Shown here: in pieces, positions 42,571 to 51,408 of the stretch | Numbering within the stretch: the first letter of the stretch is position 1 | How the letters are laid out: each line of letters begins with the position of its first letter | Assembly: GCF_028737265.1 (NCBI RefSeq) | Contig: NZ_JAQZAK010000009.1 | Coordinates: 174,368 to 238,367, forward strand | Source of the DNA: Actinomycetospora callitridis | GTDB lineage: Bacteria; Actinomycetota; Actinomycetes; Mycobacteriales; Pseudonocardiaceae | Length of the DNA stretch: 64,000 nt | Reading direction: 5' to 3' | Notes under the pieces: model-generated | The model's database searches: none | What the model was told of the DNA's origin: nothing | Seen by the model: only the letters and a program-made list of their open reading frames with translations | Made by a program: the position numbers and the translations under genes

Positions 42571-42933
42571 TCAGCTCCGGGCGGGCAGCGCGCCGTCGAG
42601 CTTCGCGCGCAGCTCGGCCGCGAGGGCCTCGACGCCGCCGAAGCGCCGGTCGACGACGACCTGCGCGGCCACGCCCAGCAGGATGGCGGGCCACTCCATG
42701 AGCCCGGCGATCCCCGCGCCGAGGTAGAGCCCGTAGACGAGCAGGCTCGCCGGCTCCGGGCTATGCGCGCGGAACCAGGCGCGGACGGCCTCCTCGTCCC
42801 CGGCGTCGAGGGCGGCGAGCAGGTCGGGGGCGTCGTACGGCTGCTGCGCCTCCTCGGCAGGCAGGGCCGGCGTGCGCGTGGCGGCCGGCACGGCGGCGAG
42901 GTGCGGGCGGGGGGCGGTCGTGCCGTCGGCCAT
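42571..42933 (-). CDS. Hypothetical protein with C-terminal hydrophobic segment
   Basis: The 120-residue product has a soluble N-terminus (about 1-60, including LLAALDAGDEEAVRAWFRAH). A hydrophobic region follows at about 63-90 (SLLVYGLYLGAGIAGLMEWPAILLG) and then a charged C-terminus. AGAGGA precedes the ATG at 42933. I do not recognise the family. It converges on csoR with a 12-base gap. Confidence 0.6.
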   Translation of the reverse strand: MADGTTAPRPHLAAVPAATRTPALPAEEAQQPYDAPDLLAALDAGDEEAVRAWFRAHSPEPASLLVYGLYLGAGIAGLMEWPAILLGVAAQVVVDRRFGGVEALAAELRAKLDGALPARS

Positions 42934-43004
42934 GGGGTGTCCTCTGGAGGTCGGCGAGGTGAACGGACGTCGTCCGGCTACCCACCCTAGGGCGGGGGAG
43001 ACGT

Positions 43005-43030
43005 CCCACCGTGAACGATCTCTCGGTGGG
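43005..43030 (-). terminator. Hairpin after the CoA-transferase gene
   Basis: CCCACCG (43005-43011) pairs with CGGTGGG (43024-43030) just beyond the stop codon of the minus-strand gene at 43044. Confidence 0.5.
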
Positions 43031-43043
43031 CGGGGCCGCGGTC

Positions 43044-44228
43044 TCAGCCGGGGAAGACCGCGTCCAGGGCCCGGCGGCGCTCGGCGCGGTCCAGTCCGCG
43101 GAGGTCGGCGGGCCCGTGCTCGGTGACCACGACGTCGACGTCGTGCGCGGCGGTCGTCACGGGGCGGGACAGGTGCTCGACGCGGGTCGACCGGCCGCGG
43201 TGCTGCGACGCGACCGCGATCACCGAGAGCCCCCGGGTCGAACGGGCGGCCGCCGCCGCGTAGTCGGGGTGCCCGCCGATGCCCCCGACCAGGGCGTTCC
43301 GGGTGCCCTCGACGTTCACCTGCCCGTCGAGGTCGACCTCGACCGCCGTGTTCACCGCGATCAGCGGCGGCTCGGCGGCCAGCCGCGAGGGCTCGTGGGT
43401 GTGCTCGATCCGGTGCACCACCGGGTGCCCGGCCCGCCCGCGGGCGTCCGCCCAGGCGTAGAGCGCGGGGGTGCCGACGAGGTAGGTGGCGACCGGGTCG
43501 GAGAGCAGCAGCCCCGCCTCGTCGAGGGTGACCACCCCGTCGCCGAGCAGGCCCGAGTCGGCGTGCACGCGGACCCCGGCGGCACGCACCCCGTCGACCA
43601 CGGCCGCGCCGAGCGTCCCGGGCGCCCACTGCAGGCGCACCCCGTCGGTGAGCAGGCCGGCGACGTGGCGGCCGATGGCCTCGTGCTCGGCGCTCGGGGT
43701 GGCCGCCGGGGCCGGCGCGTACGGGCCGCCGGGCGCGTCGCCGAGCACGAAGACCTGCTCGTCGGGCAGCGGCGGGCCGGCGGCGGCGCGGGGGAGGTCG
43801 GGGTCGAGGACGACGGCGACCGGCACGCCGAGGTCGATGACCGCGCGGACCCAGGACACCTCGGCGCCCAGCACCGGCCCGACCGGCCCCGGCGCCGCGG
43901 CGACCACGAGCACGTCGGGGCGCAGCGGGCCCGCCAGCAGCGCGGGCATGGCCGCGAGCCGGGCGGGCACGGCGTGGATGTGCCCCGCCTCGGCGGCGGA
44001 GCGCAGGCCCCACCCCGGCATCACGGTGCGCGCGTCGGCGAAGGCGTCGAGCTCGAGCCCGTCGGCGGGGCCGGGTAGCCAGCCGGTGATGAGCCTCAGG
44101 TCCCCGCGCTCGCGCGCCAGGGCCGAGAGCAGCGGGTACGCCGCGCGCGGGCTGCCGCAGCCGTCCGCGAGCGCGATGCGTGCGCCGGGACGGACCAGGC
44201 CGGCGAGGATGCCGCCGTCGAGCGCCAT
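43044..44228 (-). CDS. Acetyl-CoA hydrolase/CoA-transferase family protein
   Basis: The 394-residue protein is related to succinyl-CoA/acetate and 4-hydroxybutyrate CoA-transferases. The catalytic Glu lies in NTAVEVDLDGQVN, preceded by the CoA-binding region ADGCGSPRAAYPLLSALA. The C-terminal part has GGIGGHPDYAAAAARS and VVTEHGPADLRGL, family hallmarks. It moves CoA between carboxylic acids; the substrate is not assigned. The acyl-CoA dehydrogenase gene upstream points to fatty or branched-acid metabolism, although a hairpin separates them. Confidence 0.85.
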   Translation of the reverse strand: MALDGGILAGLVRPGARIALADGCGSPRAAYPLLSALARERGDLRLITGWLPGPADGLELDAFADARTVMPGWGLRSAAEAGHIHAVPARLAAMPALLAGPLRPDVLVVAAAPGPVGPVLGAEVSWVRAVIDLGVPVAVVLDPDLPRAAAGPPLPDEQVFVLGDAPGGPYAPAPAATPSAEHEAIGRHVAGLLTDGVRLQWAPGTLGAAVVDGVRAAGVRVHADSGLLGDGVVTLDEAGLLLSDPVATYLVGTPALYAWADARGRAGHPVVHRIEHTHEPSRLAAEPPLIAVNTAVEVDLDGQVNVEGTRNALVGGIGGHPDYAAAAARSTRGLSVIAVASQHRGRSTRVEHLSRPVTTAAHDVDVVVTEHGPADLRGLDRAERRRALDAVFPG

Positions 44229-44240
44229 GATCGAAGCTTC

Positions 44241-44288
44241 GCACGTGAGGGATGTGGGTCGTCAGGACGACCCACATCACTCACGTGC
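44241..44288 (-). terminator. Long hairpin between acyl-CoA dehydrogenase and CoA-transferase genes
   Basis: Arms of 23 bases (44241-44263 and 44266-44288) pair with one mismatch around a 2-nt loop. The acyl-CoA dehydrogenase stop codon (44281-44283) lies inside the right arm. Confidence 0.65.
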
Positions 44289-45438
44289 GCGCAGCGCTCC
44301 CCAGCACCCCACGCGCGATGATCACCTGCTGGATCTGGCTCGTGCCCTCGTAGATCCGGAACAGGCGCACGTCGCGGTACATGCGCTCGACGGGCACGCC
44401 CCGCATGTAGCCCGAGCCGCCGTGGATCTGCACCGCCCGGTCGGCGATGCGCCCGACGGCCTCGGAGCAGAAGTACTTCGCCGTCGACGGTCCAAGGGTG
44501 GTGTCGGAGCCGTCGTCGTAGGCCTTGGCGGCCTCGCGGACCAGGGCCCGCCCGGCGTGCCAGTCGGTCACCGAGTCGGCCACGAGGCCCTGCACGAGCT
44601 GGTAGGTCGCGATCGCGTGCCCGCCCTGCTCGCGCGCCGTCGCGAACTCCGTCGTCTCGTGCACCAGCCGCGCGGCCATGCCCATGCACAGCGCGGCGAT
44701 GTGCAGCCGCCCGTGGGCCAGACAGCGCATGGCGGTGACGAAGCCGCGGTGCAGGCCCTCGTCACCGCCGACGAGGTTCGCCGCCGGCACCCGGACGTCG
44801 TCGAGGTAGACCTCGCAGGTCCACGACCCCCGCTGGCCCATCTTCGCGTCGTGCTCGGAGAACGAGACGCCGGCCGCGTCGGTGGGCACGAGGAAGGTCG
44901 AGATGCCCTTGGCCGGGGAGGCCTCCGCGTCGGTGCGCGCGAAGACCATGAGCACGTCGGCCAGCGGCGCGTTGGTGATCCAGCGTTTCTGGCCGGTGAT
45001 CACCCAGCCGTCGCCGTCGCGCACGGCCTTGGTGGTCAGCGACGACGGGTCGGAGCCGGCGTCGGGCTCGGTGAGCGCGAACGACGCCACGACCTCGCCC
45101 GAGGCCAGGCGCGGCAGCCACTCCTGCTGCTGCTCGGCGGTGCCGCCGGTGAGCAGCACCTGCCCGGCGATGCCGTTGTTGGTGCCGAACAACGAGCGCA
45201 GCGACGGCGTCGTCCAGCCGAGCTCCATCGCGAGCTCGACCTCCTCGCTCATCGAGAGCCCGATGCCCCCGAACTCCTCGGGGATCGCGAAGCCGTAGAG
45301 CCCCATCGCCTTGCACTGCTCGCGCAGCTTGGCGGGCACCTCGTCGGCGGCCTCGATCTCGTCCTCGCGCGGCACCACCTCCTCGCGCACGAACTCGCGC
45401 ACCGAGGACAGGACGTCGGCGAAGTCATCGGCCTCCAT
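44281..45438 (-). CDS. Acyl-CoA dehydrogenase
   Basis: The 385-residue flavoenzyme oxidises acyl-CoA at the alpha-beta bond using FAD. Visible signatures are FALTEPDAGSDPSSL, GWVITGQKRWITNA and QIHGGSGYMRGVPVERMYRD. The catalytic Glu is in RIYEGTSQIQQ near the C-terminus. The chain length specificity cannot be read. The ATG at 45438 is used. The stop lies inside a long hairpin, and the promoter of the divergent CMD gene overlaps its 5' side. Confidence 0.93.
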   Translation of the reverse strand: MEADDFADVLSSVREFVREEVVPREDEIEAADEVPAKLREQCKAMGLYGFAIPEEFGGIGLSMSEEVELAMELGWTTPSLRSLFGTNNGIAGQVLLTGGTAEQQQEWLPRLASGEVVASFALTEPDAGSDPSSLTTKAVRDGDGWVITGQKRWITNAPLADVLMVFARTDAEASPAKGISTFLVPTDAAGVSFSEHDAKMGQRGSWTCEVYLDDVRVPAANLVGGDEGLHRGFVTAMRCLAHGRLHIAALCMGMAARLVHETTEFATAREQGGHAIATYQLVQGLVADSVTDWHAGRALVREAAKAYDDGSDTTLGPSTAKYFCSEAVGRIADRAVQIHGGSGYMRGVPVERMYRDVRLFRIYEGTSQIQQVIIARGVLGSAART

Positions 45439-45449
45439 GGCGCTCACCG

Positions 45450-45476
45450 TGTCACGTTCCGGGCGGCTGCGCCGTC
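45450..45476 (+). promoter_or_regulatory. ECF41-type promoter before the CMD gene
   Basis: TGTCACG (45450-45456) is followed by 16 bases and CGTC (45473-45476). The described ECF41 consensus is a TGTCACA-like -35 and a CGTC -10. The downstream gene is a typical ECF41 target, and an ECF41 sigma gene lies at its 3' side. Confidence 0.75.
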
Positions 45477-45516
45477 CTCCCGGTGTCCGCCCGCGATCGA
45501 CCCCCGGAGGTCCCCG

Positions 45517-46113
45517 ATGTCCCGCATCCCGCTCGTCCCCGACCGCGACGCCGGCATCCTCGGCCGCCTCGCCTACGCCTACGCCCGCCGGCGCTTCGGC
45601 GAGGTGCCGGAGCCGTTCCGGGCGCTGCGCCACCACCCCGGCCTGTTCCGGACGTCGGCGATCGCCGAGTCGCTCGCCGAGAAGGCCGCGACGGTCCTGC
45701 CGGCGCGGTTCCGTGACCTCGCCGTCTACCGGACGGCCACGCAGGTCGGCTGCTCGTGGTGCGTCGACTTCGGGGAGATGCTCTGGCTGCGCCAGGGCCT
45801 CGACGGCGACCACCTGCGCCGCGCCGCGGCCGACGGAGCACCCGACGACACGGGTTTCGACGACGACGAGCGCGCGATCCTCGCCTACGCCGACGCCATG
45901 ACGGCGCAGCCGCCGACCGTCACCGACGCCCAGGTCGCCGACCTCGACACCCGCCTCGGCCACGCGGGCCTCGTCGAGCTCACCTACCTGATCGCGGTCG
46001 AGAACCAGCGCGCCCGCATGAACCTCGCCCTCGGGCTGCACGCCCAGGGGTTCGCGGCGTCGTGCGAGGTGCCGGCGACGTCGCCGGTCAGGGCGGTGCC
46101 TTCTCCGGGGTGA
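45517..46113 (+). CDS. Carboxymuconolactone decarboxylase/AhpD-like protein
   Basis: The 198-residue protein has the AhpD-like fold with the CxxC pair Cys79-Ser-Trp-Cys82 in ATQVGCSWCVDFGEM. These give alkylhydroperoxidase-type or thiol-reductase activity in relatives. GGAGG lies six bases before the ATG. The gene is convergent with the sigma gene, overlapping it by 26 bases, and is preceded by an ECF41-type promoter. Genes of this family are the usual neighbours and targets of ECF41 sigma factors. Confidence 0.88.
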   Translation: MSRIPLVPDRDAGILGRLAYAYARRRFGEVPEPFRALRHHPGLFRTSAIAESLAEKAATVLPARFRDLAVYRTATQVGCSWCVDFGEMLWLRQGLDGDHLRRAAADGAPDDTGFDDDERAILAYADAMTAQPPTVTDAQVADLDTRLGHAGLVELTYLIAVENQRARMNLALGLHAQGFAASCEVPATSPVRAVPSPG

Positions 46114-46969
46114 GCACCGCGTGCACGGCGAGGGCGCGTTCCCCGTCGACGGTCAGGGTGACGACGATCGGTGCCGGCTCGGAAGGGATGACCAATCCCG
46201 CCTCCCCGTTGACCAGGACCGGGCGCGCCCCGGCCAGCACCTCCGGCCCGGCCTGCTCGACCAGCGCGACGAGCAGGCGCGCGACCTTGTCCGCGCCCAC
46301 CACGATGCGGCGGGCGGCCTTCACGATCCCGCCGCCGTCGGTGCGCAGCGCCGCATCGGGGTGGAGCACGGCGACCAGCGCCGGCACGTCGCCGGCGGCC
46401 AGGGCGGCGACCAGCACGTCGAGCACCCGGCGCTGCTCGGGTTCCGGGACGGGGGCCGGCAGCTCGCCGGCCCGCGCGGCGGCGCCGACCGTCTTCCGGG
46501 CCCGCGAGGCGAGCTGGCGCGCGGTCGTCGTCGTGCAGCCGAGCACGTCGGCGACGTCGTCGAACCCCACGCCGGCGGTGTCGTGCAGGACGAGGGCCAC
46601 TCGCTGGTCGGGGGAGAGGCGCTCGAGCACGAGCATCGCGGCGATCCGGACGTCCTCGCGGGCCACGACGGCGTCGAGCACGTCGTCGGGACCCGTCGTC
46701 ACCAGCGGCTCCGGGAGCCACGGCCCGACGTAGCGCTCGCGGCGGGCGGGGGCCGAGCGCACCCGGTCCAGGCAGAGCCGCCCGACGGTCGTCGCCAGCC
46801 ACGCGCGGGGGTCGCGGACCTGCGCGCGACCGTCGGGACCGAGCCGGTCCCAGCGCAGCCACGCGTCCTGCACGGCGTCCTCGGCGTCGGCGCGCGAGCC
46901 GGTGAGCCGGTAGCCGATGGCCAGCAGGTGGCCGCGGTGCTCCTCGACGGCGAGCGGCTCCGCGGTCAC
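46088..46969 (-). CDS. ECF41-family (SigJ-type) RNA polymerase sigma factor
   Basis: The 293-residue sigma factor has sigma region 2 (about 1-75), region 4 with helix-turn-helix (about 110-165) and a SnoaL-like C-terminal extension (about 175-290). The linker motif WLPEP and the extension motif DGGG are the hallmarks of ECF41 sigma factors, where the extension replaces an anti-sigma partner. The start GTG overlaps the stop of the upstream 60-residue ORF (GTGA). The likely target promoter is at 45450. It is convergent and overlapping with the CMD gene. Confidence 0.9.
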   Translation of the reverse strand: MTAEPLAVEEHRGHLLAIGYRLTGSRADAEDAVQDAWLRWDRLGPDGRAQVRDPRAWLATTVGRLCLDRVRSAPARRERYVGPWLPEPLVTTGPDDVLDAVVAREDVRIAAMLVLERLSPDQRVALVLHDTAGVGFDDVADVLGCTTTTARQLASRARKTVGAAARAGELPAPVPEPEQRRVLDVLVAALAAGDVPALVAVLHPDAALRTDGGGIVKAARRIVVGADKVARLLVALVEQAGPEVLAGARPVLVNGEAGLVIPSEPAPIVVTLTVDGERALAVHAVLTPEKAPP

Positions 46970-47148
46970 ACGCCGCCGCCCGCCCCGTACTCGATCTCCC
47001 GGCGACGGCACTGCTCCTCGGCCATCGCCTCGTTGCCCTGCGTCGGGCTCGGGCCCGAGCGTTCCTCGGTGGTCCACTGCTCGGGCGGGATGCGGTCGTC
47101 GATCGGCATGTGCAGACCCCGGCGGGGCGTCGTGCCGTCGTCGCTCAT
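46966..47148 (-). CDS. Small hypothetical ORF coupled to the ECF41 sigma factor
   Basis: The 60-residue product (MSDDGTTPRRGLHM at its start) ends in a TGA that overlaps the sigma start codon. This indicates translational coupling. It is polar, with no membrane segment, and carries one Cys in EEQCRRREIEY. GGGGGACG precedes the ATG at 47148. I do not recognise a family. It may be a regulator of the sigma factor or simply a leader. Confidence 0.55.
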   Translation of the reverse strand: MSDDGTTPRRGLHMPIDDRIPPEQWTTEERSGPSPTQGNEAMAEEQCRRREIEYGAGGGV

Positions 47149-47366
47149 CGTCGTCCCCCTCGTCGAGATCCCTCGTCGGGTCGGGGCCCGACGATAACGC
47201 CGGTGTCCGCACTCGACCGAGCATCGCGCGGACCACCGCGGAGTGGTCCTCGGCCGCGCACCGTCCGGAGCGCACCGGCGTCGCGATCGTCTGCGTGGTC
47301 CTATCGGCGTGCTCCCCTCATCGGACACTCAACGTCTGCGGCGCCACGCCGCTGACACCTGCAGCC

Positions 47367-48833
47367 CTAACGCACGCCCCGCATCGCGCGCCGGATCCAC
47401 GGCGACAGGGCGAACAGGACGAGCCCGAGGACGATGGCCGCGGCGCCGGTGATGCCGAAGTAGGCGCCCTCGGTCTCGGGGGAGTAGTAACCCGCGAGCG
47501 TGCCGGAGAGCGCGGAGCCCAGCGAGATCGACAGGTAGAAGAGCGCGACGGTGAGGTTGCGGAACGCCGCGGGGCCGACGCGGGTCGAGAGCGAGAGCCC
47601 GACCGGCGAGAGGTTGAGCTCCGCGAGCGAGAAGACCATGAGGATCAGCACCAGCGCGAGCACCGGTGTCGTGTTGCCCGTGCCGCCGGCCCAGGGCAGG
47701 AAGAGCAGGAACGCGATCCCCATGCCGGTGGCGCCGAGGGCGAACTTCACCGGCGTCGACGGTGCGCGGTCGCCGAGCTTCGTCCACATCACCGCGAACA
47801 GCGGAGCGAGCACGATGACCCAGAAGGGCTGGATCGAGTTGGGCCAGTTCACCGGGAACTCCCAGCCGAACAGGTTCCGGTCCAGGCGGGTGTCGGAATA
47901 GAGCGTGACCACGGTGAACTGCTGCTGGAACAGCGACCAGAACACCACGCTGCCCAGCCACATCGGGATGAACGCCCGCACCCGGCTGCGCTCGTCGCCG
48001 TCGACCTTCGGGCTGGTCAGCATGATCGCGAAGATCCCGATCGAGATCAGCGCGACGACGATGGCGACGGCCGTCGAGAGGTTCGCCGCGGACAGGACGC
48101 CCGTCGCGAAGCCGACGACGACGAGCACGACGACCACCACCACGCCCAGGGCCGGCCGCAGCCAGGCGCCGGCGGGCAGCGGGTCCGGGACGGCGGCGGC
48201 GCTCGAGGGCAGGCCGCGCCGGCCGAGGGCGTAGATCGTGAGTCCGACGGCCATGCCGATGGCCGCGAGGCCGAACGCCCAGTGGAAGCCGGCGAGCTCC
48301 TGGGTGAGGCCCGTGAGCAGCGGGCCGACGAGGGCGCCGATGTTGATGCCCATGTAGAAGATCGAGAACCCGGCGTCGGCGCGCGGGTCGTCGCGGGCGT
48401 AGAGCGAGCCGACGACGGTGGTCGCCGACGTCTTCACCCCGCCGCTGCCGAGCGCCACCAGCACGAGCCCGACCACGACGCCGGAGACCCCCGGCAGGAC
48501 CGCGAGCGCGACGTGCCCGACCATCACCGTGATCGCCGAGACGAACAACGTGCGCTCGGCGCCGAGCAGCCGGTCGGCCACCCAGGCCCCGACCACGGCC
48601 GCGAGGTAGACCAGCCCGCCGTAGGCGCCGATGATGCTGGTCGCCGAGGCCTCGGGGAAACCGAGCCCGCCCTCAGTCACGGCGTAGTACAGGTAGTACG
48701 CCATGACGGTCTGCATCCCGTAGAACGAGAAGCGTTCCCACAGCTCGACCGAGAACAGGCTGCCCAGCGCGAGCGGGTGCCCGAAGAAGCGACGGTCGGT
48801 GGAGGAACCCGTGTCGGTCGGGGTGGTCGTCAC
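47367..48833 (-). CDS. Proton-dependent oligopeptide transporter (POT/PTR2)
   Basis: The 488-residue MFS protein has about fourteen membrane segments and the POT signature ELWERFSFYGMQ (ExxERFxYYG type) at the start of helix 1, where the Glu and Arg take part in proton coupling. It also shows FYMGINIGALVGPLL, another POT hallmark. It imports di- and tripeptides with protons. The start is GTG. The promoter region (48834-49002) is shared with the divergent lactate permease. Confidence 0.93.
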   Translation of the reverse strand: MTTTPTDTGSSTDRRFFGHPLALGSLFSVELWERFSFYGMQTVMAYYLYYAVTEGGLGFPEASATSIIGAYGGLVYLAAVVGAWVADRLLGAERTLFVSAITVMVGHVALAVLPGVSGVVVGLVLVALGSGGVKTSATTVVGSLYARDDPRADAGFSIFYMGINIGALVGPLLTGLTQELAGFHWAFGLAAIGMAVGLTIYALGRRGLPSSAAAVPDPLPAGAWLRPALGVVVVVVLVVVGFATGVLSAANLSTAVAIVVALISIGIFAIMLTSPKVDGDERSRVRAFIPMWLGSVVFWSLFQQQFTVVTLYSDTRLDRNLFGWEFPVNWPNSIQPFWVIVLAPLFAVMWTKLGDRAPSTPVKFALGATGMGIAFLLFLPWAGGTGNTTPVLALVLILMVFSLAELNLSPVGLSLSTRVGPAAFRNLTVALFYLSISLGSALSGTLAGYYSPETEGAYFGITGAAAIVLGLVLFALSPWIRRAMRGVR

Positions 48834-49002
48834 GGCGTGCAGGGTCCTCCTCGCGGAGCGCGACCGCCAGATGGGTCATCCGACCGCAACGCTTCCGCCG
48901 TTCGGCCGCTCTCCGCGCTTCGTGTCGACAGACGGACACGAAAAGGGCACTCTGCGCCACCACGCTCGGCACGGCGGTCGGGCGGACGCGGGAGGTGGGC
49001 TC

Positions 49003-50718
49003 GTGTACATCCAGAACGACACCCCGTTGGGCGGCTCACTGGTCTGGAGCTCGCTGGTCGCGGTGCTCCCGCTGCTGACCCTGTTCGTGCTCCTGGGCGG
49101 CCTGCGCGTGCGCGCCTGGCTCGCCTCGCTGATCGGGCTGGCGGTCGCGCTGCTCGTCGCGATCCTGGCCTACGGCATGCCGGTCTCCCAGGCTGTCCTC
49201 GCAGGCACCGAGGGCGCGGTCTTCGGCTTCTTCCCGATCCTCTGGATCGTGATCAACGCGCTCTGGATCTACCAGATGACCGTCGTGTCGGGGCACTTCG
49301 ACGTGCTCCGCCGGTCGTTCGGGTCGGTCTCGGACGACCAGCGGGTCCAGGCCGTGATCATCGCCTTCTGCTTCGGCGCGCTGCTCGAGGCGCTCGCCGG
49401 CTTCGGCACCCCCGTCGCGATCTGCACGGTCATGCTCATCGCCCTGCGCTTCAGCCCGCTCAAGGCCGCGGTGGTCGCGCTCGTCGCCAACACCGCGCCC
49501 GTCGCCTTCGGGGCGATCGCGGTCCCGATCACCACGCTGGCGTCGGTGACCGGCCTTCCCGAGGAGGCCCTCGGGGCAATGGTCGGACGCCAGACCCCGA
49601 TCCTCGCGGTGTTCGTCCCCTTCGTCCTCGTCGCGCTGGTCGACGGGGCTCGGGGCCTGCGGGAGACCTGGCCGGTGGCGCTCGTCGCCGGGCTGGTCTT
49701 CGGCGTCGCGCAGTACGTCACGTCCAACTTCATCTCGCTCGCGCTCACCGACATCGTCGCGGCGCTGCTCGCGGCCGGCGCGGTGGTGCTGCTCGTGCGC
49801 ATCCGGCCGCCGCGACGTGCGGAGGTCCCGGCGGACGCACCGCAGGACACCCGGGAGACGGTGAGCGTGTCCTCCGGCGGCGGGGGGGACGGCGGCGGGG
49901 ACGCCGGGACCGGCGGGAGCTCCTCCACCGACGCCCCGGCGGGCTCCGACCACGACGACCACAACCTGGACACCCGCCGCGACGTGGTCCTCGCCTACGC
50001 GCCCTACCTGATCATCATCCTGCTGTTCTCCATCCAGCAGATCCCGGTGGTCGACGACGCGCTGAGCGCGACGACGGTGAAGTTCAACTGGCCGGGACTG
50101 AACGTCGTCACCGAGGCCGGGAAGCCGGTGTCCACCCAGGCGTTCACGCTGAACTGGCTGGAGTCCGCGGGCACGATCCTGCTCATCGCGGGGATCCTCA
50201 CCGCGCTGGTCCTGCGCGTGCGGCCGGCGGCGGCCGTCGCGGCCTACGGGCGCACGCTGGTGCAGCTGCGGACGGCGATCGTCACCGTGATGGCGGTGCT
50301 CGCGCTGGCCTACGTCATGAACACCTCGGGGCAGACGCTGACGCTCGGCGGCCTGCTCGCGGGCACCGGCGGCTTCTTCGCGGTGCTCTCGCCGGTGCTG
50401 GGCTGGCTCGGCGTGGCGGTCACGGGTTCGGACACGTCGGCGAACTCGCTGTTCGGTGCGCTCCAGGTCACCGCCGCCGAGGGCGCCGGACTCGATCCGA
50501 TCCTGCTGGCCGCGGCCAACAGCTCCGGTGGCGTGCTCGGCAAGATGATCTCGCCGCAGAACCTGGCGATCGCGGCGTCGGCGGTGGCCATGGCCGGCCG
50601 CGAGGGGGAGATCCTCCGCAAGGTGCTGCTGTGGAGCATCGTGTTCCTCGCGGGCATGTGCGTGCTCGTGTACCTCCAGTCGACCCCGGTCCTGGGCTGG
50701 ATGGTCGTGAGCGGCTGA
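49003..50718 (+). CDS. lctP: L-lactate permease
   Basis: The 571-residue protein has about twelve to fourteen membrane segments and the LctP signatures EALAGFGTPVAI, TGSDTSANSLFGALQ and SPQNLAIAASAVA. It takes up L-lactate and possibly glycolate with protons. A hydrophilic loop of about 50 residues, Gly/Asp/Ser-rich with GGGGDGGGD, lies in the middle (about 285-335). GGAGG is seven bases before the GTG at 49003. No lactate dehydrogenase is adjacent, but the truncated FAD/Fe-S oxidase at the left end would fit such a role. Confidence 0.92.
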   Translation: MYIQNDTPLGGSLVWSSLVAVLPLLTLFVLLGGLRVRAWLASLIGLAVALLVAILAYGMPVSQAVLAGTEGAVFGFFPILWIVINALWIYQMTVVSGHFDVLRRSFGSVSDDQRVQAVIIAFCFGALLEALAGFGTPVAICTVMLIALRFSPLKAAVVALVANTAPVAFGAIAVPITTLASVTGLPEEALGAMVGRQTPILAVFVPFVLVALVDGARGLRETWPVALVAGLVFGVAQYVTSNFISLALTDIVAALLAAGAVVLLVRIRPPRRAEVPADAPQDTRETVSVSSGGGGDGGGDAGTGGSSSTDAPAGSDHDDHNLDTRRDVVLAYAPYLIIILLFSIQQIPVVDDALSATTVKFNWPGLNVVTEAGKPVSTQAFTLNWLESAGTILLIAGILTALVLRVRPAAAVAAYGRTLVQLRTAIVTVMAVLALAYVMNTSGQTLTLGGLLAGTGGFFAVLSPVLGWLGVAVTGSDTSANSLFGALQVTAAEGAGLDPILLAAANSSGGVLGKMISPQNLAIAASAVAMAGREGEILRKVLLWSIVFLAGMCVLVYLQSTPVLGWMVVSG

Positions 50719-50730
50719 TCGCAGGGCGTA

Positions 50731-50778
50731 GCGAGGGGGAACCGTTCGGCGACTCGTCACCCGAACGGTGCTCCTCGC
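50731..50778 (+). terminator. Hairpin after the lactate permease gene
   Basis: GCGAGGGGGAACCGTTCGG (50731-50749) pairs with CCGAACGGTGCTCCTCGC (50761-50778) with small internal mismatches and an 11-nt loop. There is no U-tract. Confidence 0.55.
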
Positions 50779-50844
50779 CGGGGTCTGCTGGGCACCCGAT
50801 GGTTTGATCGTCAGCGATACCGAGCTGGCGCACGGAGGGGTGGC

Positions 50845-51408
50845 ATGGATCCGGTCCTGATCATCGTCGGGGTCGCTGTACTGGTGCTGATCCTCGGGAT
50901 CGTGCTCGTCGTCGTCTCACGCAGCCGCTCGCGGTCGCGTCGCGCGGCGCTGCGCAGCCAGTTCGGCGACGAGTACGACCGTGTGGTGGACGAGTACGGG
51001 ACGAGCAACGGCGAGCGCGAGCTGCGGGCGCGGCTCAAGCGGCGCCGCGAGATCGAGGTGCGCGAGCTCGGCGGCGACGAGCGCGAGCGCTTCGGCCAGG
51101 CGTGGGAGGCGGCGCAGTCGACGTTCGTCGAGCACCCGTCGACGGGGCTGCGCGACGCCGACCTGCTCGTCCAGCAGGTGATGCGCGAGCGGGGCTATCC
51201 GGTCGAGCGCTTCGAGGAGCGCGCCAAGATGATCTCGGTGGACCACCCCGACCTCGTCGAGCGCTACCGCGCCGCCCACCGCACCTCGACCGAGGTCGAG
51301 GAGGGCCGGGCCGACACCGAGGACATGCGCCAGGCGATGGTCGACAACCGCTACCTGTTCGACGCCCTGCTCGGGGGCGGCGACGCGGCACGGACGCGGC
51401 GGATGTGA
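50845..51408 (+). CDS. Membrane-anchored hypothetical protein upstream of a kinase
   Basis: The 187-residue product has one N-terminal membrane helix (about 4-25) and an Arg/Ser stretch. A soluble charged domain follows (FGDEYDRVVDEYG near residue 40; ERGYPVERFEERAKMISVDHP near 115). GGAGG precedes the ATG at 50845. Proteins of this kind occur in actinobacteria without assigned function. The stop overlaps the kinase start by GTGA, so the two are coupled, and this protein is a candidate substrate or partner of the kinase. Confidence 0.65.
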   Translation: MDPVLIIVGVAVLVLILGIVLVVVSRSRSRSRRAALRSQFGDEYDRVVDEYGTSNGERELRARLKRRREIEVRELGGDERERFGQAWEAAQSTFVEHPSTGLRDADLLVQQVMRERGYPVERFEERAKMISVDHPDLVERYRAAHRTSTEVEEGRADTEDMRQAMVDNRYLFDALLGGGDAARTRRM

